This document shows positions 61,165-64,000 of a stretch of 64,000 nucleotides of DNA, one piece after another (position 1 is the stretch's first letter; each line of letters starts with the position of its first letter). The notes below the pieces were generated by a model that did no database searches, was not told where the DNA came from, and saw only the letters and a list, made by a program, of their open reading frames with translations. This DNA is from Lachnoclostridium sp. UBA903. GTDB taxonomy: Bacteria > Bacillota > Clostridia > Lachnospirales > Lachnospiraceae. The position numbers and the translations under genes were made by a program. The stretch is taken from contig DBEP01000002.1 in the NCBI GenBank assembly GCA_002294045.1, positions 1 through 64,000 of the forward strand, read 5' to 3'.

Positions 61165-62592
61165 ATGAATGAAAAGAATAGCAAAATTGATGTACTTTCC
61201 GGATATCAGGTTTATAATACAAAGACAGTAAATGAAAATTACCAGAAAGAAATGGAACAGCTAAATAAAAAAATTATCGTACTGGATGACGATCCCACCG
61301 GAATCCAGACGGTACATGATATATATGTCTATACGGATTGGGAGAAAGAGAGTATCCGCTCCGGATTTCTGGATGAAAATAAGATGTTCTTCATCCTGAC
61401 CAATTCCAGGGGCCTGACGGAAGAGGAAACCGTAAAAGTCCACACAGAGATAGCAAAAAATATAACGGCCGTATCCAAGGAACTGGGTATGGAATTTATT
61501 CTGGTGAGCAGGGGAGACTCCACACTGCGGGGGCATTATCCTTTGGAAACAAATGTTTTAAGGGAGACTTTGGAGGCCGGTCCGTTGAAAACCGTCCATG
61601 GAGAAATTCTCTGCCCGTTTTTTCAGGAAGGCGGCCGTTATACCTTAAATGACATACATTATGTTGCCGAAGGGGAAATGCTGGTGCCGGCAGGCAATAC
61701 GGAATTTGCAAAGGACCGTACTTTTGGCTACGCAAGCTCCGATTTAAAGGAATGGGTGGAAGAAAAGAGCAAAGGAGCGTTTAAAAAAGAAGAGGTTATT
61801 TCCATTTCCCTGGAGGAATTAAGGTCCCTGGATTATGATACGATTATGTCAAAGCTAATGGAAGTGAAAGACTTCGGCAAAGTAATCGTGAACGCCGTCT
61901 CTTATGAAGATATTAAGGTATTTGTGACTTCCTTAATACGCTGCATGAACCGGGGCAGGAATTTTATGTTCCGCACGGCAGCCGCATTTACAAAGATACT
62001 GGGCGGAGTAACGGATAAAGAAATATTAAGCAGAGAGGAACTTAAAAATACAAAAAACCCAAACGGCGGAATCATTATTATAGGTTCCCACGTAAATAAA
62101 ACAACCAGGCAGTTAGAATATTTAAAAAATAGTAATAATATAAAATTTATAGAGTTTAACATACATTTGGTTACGGATGATATTAAGTTTAAAAAAGAAC
62201 AGGAAAGGGTTCTGGAACAAGCACAGGAATCCGTAGCAGCCGGTACATGCGTTGCGGTTTACACCAGCCGGGAACGATTTGACCTAAATACGGGTAACCG
62301 GGAAGATGACCTTAAGCTATCGGTGAAAATATCGGATGGGGTAACCGGTATTATAAGCTCTTTAACGGTGCGTCCCGGTTTTATCATTGCAAAAGGAGGA
62401 ATTACCTCCAGCGACGTGGGAACAAAGGGTCTATCCGTTAAGAAAGCCCTGGTTTTAGGCCAGATTCTTCCCGGCATTCCCGTCTGGCTAACGGGGGATG
62501 AGAGTAAATTCCCCGGTATGCCCTATGTAATATTTCCCGGCAATGTAGGAAGCGGCACGGCGCTTCTTGAGGCTGTGAATAAATTGATGTAA
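61165..62592 (+). CDS. DUF1537 four-carbon acid sugar kinase
   Basis: 475 residues from the ATG at 61165 after AGGGGAAA; the earlier in-frame start at 61021 spans hairpins and lacks an SD. IIVLDDDPTGIQTVHDI and the later VSRGDSTLRGHYP and ILCPFFQEGGRYT are N-domain motifs, and LTVRPGFIIAKGGITSSDVG with GIPVWLTGDESKFPG the nucleotide domain of the OtnK/DtnK family, which phosphorylates threonate, erythronate or 3-oxo-tetronate. Suggests that an acid sugar is an intermediate of the pathway. No adjacent OtnC decarboxylase. Confidence 0.9.
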   Translation: MNEKNSKIDVLSGYQVYNTKTVNENYQKEMEQLNKKIIVLDDDPTGIQTVHDIYVYTDWEKESIRSGFLDENKMFFILTNSRGLTEEETVKVHTEIAKNITAVSKELGMEFILVSRGDSTLRGHYPLETNVLRETLEAGPLKTVHGEILCPFFQEGGRYTLNDIHYVAEGEMLVPAGNTEFAKDRTFGYASSDLKEWVEEKSKGAFKKEEVISISLEELRSLDYDTIMSKLMEVKDFGKVIVNAVSYEDIKVFVTSLIRCMNRGRNFMFRTAAAFTKILGGVTDKEILSREELKNTKNPNGGIIIIGSHVNKTTRQLEYLKNSNNIKFIEFNIHLVTDDIKFKKEQERVLEQAQESVAAGTCVAVYTSRERFDLNTGNREDDLKLSVKISDGVTGIISSLTVRPGFIIAKGGITSSDVGTKGLSVKKALVLGQILPGIPVWLTGDESKFPGMPYVIFPGNVGSGTALLEAVNKLM

Positions 62593-62626
62593 AAGCTGAT
62601 ATTGGTATTTCGAAAGGAGTAATAAA

Positions 62627-63364
62627 ATGCGTTTAGAAAATAAAGTGGCGGTCGTAACAGGCGGGGCACAGGGAATCGGAGCGGCAATTGCAAAGCGTTT
62701 CCATGCGGAAGGTGCGGCCGTTGCTTTACTCGACATGAGTGAGGAAAAATTAAAGACAGCCGCGGGTGCAATTGACGGTACCGGCCGGAAAGCAGTGGGA
62801 TTTGTCTGCAATGTAGCGGATAAAGAACAGGTAGCCCGGGTTTTTGGTGAGATTGAGAAAAAATTTGGAAGAATTGATATTCTTGTAAACAATGCGGGCA
62901 TCACCAGGGATGCCATGTTCCATAAGATGGAAGAGGAACAGTGGGATGCGGTTATGGATGTTAATCTGAAAGGTATGTTTAACTGCTGCAAGGCGGCTGT
63001 ACCGGGGATGAGGGAGAGAAAATACGGTAAAATAGTAAACCTTGCGTCCGTTTCCGCCTTCGGCAATATCGGACAGACCAATTACGGAGCCTCCAAAGGC
63101 GGTGTAATCGGTTTTACAAAATGCCTGGCTAAGGAAATTGCCCGTAATAACTGTACCGTGAACTGCATCGCACCCAGCTATGTTAATACCGAAATGCTTC
63201 AGGCGGTTCCGGATAATGTCATGGAGAAATTCCTGGCCGCCATTCCCATGAACCGTTTAGGGGAACCGGAAGAGCTGGCAGCAGTGGCGGCATTTTTAAG
63301 CAGTGATGATTCCAGTTTTATAACGGGGGAATGTATTGTGGTATCCGGCGGGTCTTATATGTAA
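62627..63364 (+). CDS. Short-chain dehydrogenase/reductase (FabG-like)
   Basis: 245 residues. Cofactor motif TGGAQGIG (11-18), NNAG, and the catalytic Tyr153 and Lys157 in YGASKGG. The acid D in VALLDMS, after the second strand, points to NAD(H) preference. Close to FabG by eye, but at the end of a catabolic operon it more likely oxidises a hydroxy acid or polyol intermediate to the keto acid used by BKACE. RBS AAAGGAG. A terminator follows. Confidence 0.9.
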   Translation: MRLENKVAVVTGGAQGIGAAIAKRFHAEGAAVALLDMSEEKLKTAAGAIDGTGRKAVGFVCNVADKEQVARVFGEIEKKFGRIDILVNNAGITRDAMFHKMEEEQWDAVMDVNLKGMFNCCKAAVPGMRERKYGKIVNLASVSAFGNIGQTNYGASKGGVIGFTKCLAKEIARNNCTVNCIAPSYVNTEMLQAVPDNVMEKFLAAIPMNRLGEPEELAAVAAFLSSDDSSFITGECIVVSGGSYM

Positions 63365-63448
63365 TTAAGTTCAAGGTAAACAGCCGCTTCCGTAAATACA
63401 TAATATTTATTGAAAACGGGATACGGAATGAGACGTAAATATATAAAG

Positions 63449-63523
63449 TGCATCTATAGGAAAACTTCTTTTAAATGTTTGGTTATGAGCATTCTTTTAG
63501 AGGCTTCCTATAGATGCATTTTT
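63449..63523 (+). terminator. Terminator of the catabolic operon
   Basis: A perfect 14-bp stem (63449-63462, 63505-63518) encloses a 42-nt loop and ends in TTTTTAC. It is an unusually long loop. Confidence 0.8.
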
Positions 63524-63693
63524 ACGCTCAGACAAATCAGGTTTTCACTCTTGGTGTAATTTCTTGAGTTTACGCGTTAAAGGTTCTTTTAGATATAAAA
63601 GTTTACCTACTACATCCGGAAGCTGTCTTTCTCCTGGGATTATTTTCTGACCTGCGGCTGCTTTGGGATAATACATATTCATCTTACAAAGAA

Positions 63694-63757
63694 ATCATAA
63701 TTATGATATAATGAGTTTATGCAAGCTTGCTTGCAATAAGCGAGCGGAGCAACAAAA
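63694..63757 (+). repeat. Dispersed repeat family B, locus 3
   Basis: The palindrome ATCATAATTATGAT (63694-63707) runs into TATAATGAG, then a stem GCAAG-CTTG-CTTGC (63721-63734) and GAGCGGAGCAACAAAA. It shares the hairpin / TATAATG / hairpin / GGAGCAACAA order with loci 1 and 2 and lies 70 bp before addB, same orientation. Confidence 0.7.
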
Positions 63758-63827
63758 ACGAGTTTATTTGCCGATAAAAACCAAATAAGAGAAAATAATG
63801 TTTACCTTAATCAAGGAGGAAAACGGC

Positions 63828-64000
63828 ATGTCTTTACAGCTTGTGATAGGAAGGTCCGGTTCGGGCAAGTCCTATCAGCTATATAAAGAGATTATAGATA
63901 AATCCATACATAACGAGAATACCAATTATTTCATCATTGTTCCGGAGCAGTTTACCCTGCAGACCCAAAAGGATATCGTATCCATGCATCCGAGGGGAGG
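63828..64000 (+). CDS. addB: ATP-dependent nuclease subunit AddB, N-terminal part
   Basis: The gene runs off the window; 57 residues are visible. MSLQLVIGRSGSGKSYQLYK has the P-loop GRSGSGKS, and YFIIVPEQFTLQTQKD, then VSMHPRGG, are highly characteristic of AddB (the RexB/AddB partner of AddA). The complex processes double-strand breaks for recombination. The RBS is CAAGGAGG, ATG at 63828. Confidence 0.9.
   Translation, partial: MSLQLVIGRSGSGKSYQLYKEIIDKSIHNENTNYFIIVPEQFTLQTQKDIVSMHPRG

Larger units (their letters stand above)
63365..63827. other. Gap between SDR and addB
   Basis: 463 bp holding the terminator at 63449 and repeat B locus 3 at 63694. The middle part (63530-63690) shows no recognisable feature. 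Confidence 0.55.

Overview
The window is AT-rich bacterial DNA with strong Shine-Dalgarno sites, CIRCE control of groESL, single-membrane wall genes (LCP protein, membrane-anchored HtrA, flotillin/NfeD) and several families common in Clostridia (DUF2225, DUF6062-like, TIGR01906-like, cytidylate kinase-like). I read it as a chromosomal segment of an anaerobic Firmicute, most likely a Lachnospiraceae relative. This rests on family recognition only. No phage, plasmid, IS transposase, CRISPR or tRNA gene was recognised.

Layout. 1-3.2 kb: the end of a solute-binding protein, then a minus-strand pair for surface glycopolymer synthesis (LCP protein and undecaprenyl-phosphate sugar transferase). 3.7-8.4 kb: HtrA protease, a ClpX-type unfoldase, a TIM-barrel protein and a zinc-ribbon protein. 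8.8-14.2 kb: a complete branched-chain amino acid ABC importer (livJHMGF) followed by a cytidylate kinase-like gene. 14.5-20.4 kb: two aminotransferases (the second HisC), GlnRS, DUF2225 and DUF6062-like proteins. 21-25.6 kb: groES-groEL, a small membrane protein and guaB. 25.7-27.1 kb: minus-strand cell-wall amidase and dCMP deaminase. 27.6-34.8 kb: a full phosphate module, pstSCAB-phoU plus a PhoB/PhoR-type pair. 34.9-43.1 kb: two exported proteins of unknown role, a TIGR01906-like membrane protein, purH behind a ZTP riboswitch, a cold-shock protein, NfeD plus flotillin and a Big_2-domain protein. 43.4-49.9 kb: a second two-component system, a probable 6S RNA, nadE, degV and an FMN_bind-like protein. 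50.5-63.4 kb: an accessory catabolic locus. 63.8 kb to the end: the start of addB.

The accessory locus is the most distinctive part. An AraC regulator, two sugar-type ABC permeases, a PPC/DUF296 protein, a LacI repressor, an RraA-like protein, a solute-binding lipoprotein, a sugar-phosphate isomerase/epimerase-like protein, a beta-keto acid cleavage enzyme (BKACE), a thiolase, a DUF1537 acid-sugar kinase and an SDR share five near-identical 12-bp LacI-type operators. Together they look like import and breakdown of a carbohydrate acid or polyol through a beta-keto acid to acetyl-CoA units. I know of no described pathway with this exact set. The importer has no ATPase here.

The second theme is small dispersed repeats. 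Family A (8 copies) sits downstream of genes and carries a terminator stem. Family B (3 loci) sits just upstream of genes, in gene orientation, and carries a TATAAT. Family C (2 copies) lies in two 5' regions. A 155-bp MITE-like element has 15-bp terminal inverted repeats and an exact 8-bp target duplication.
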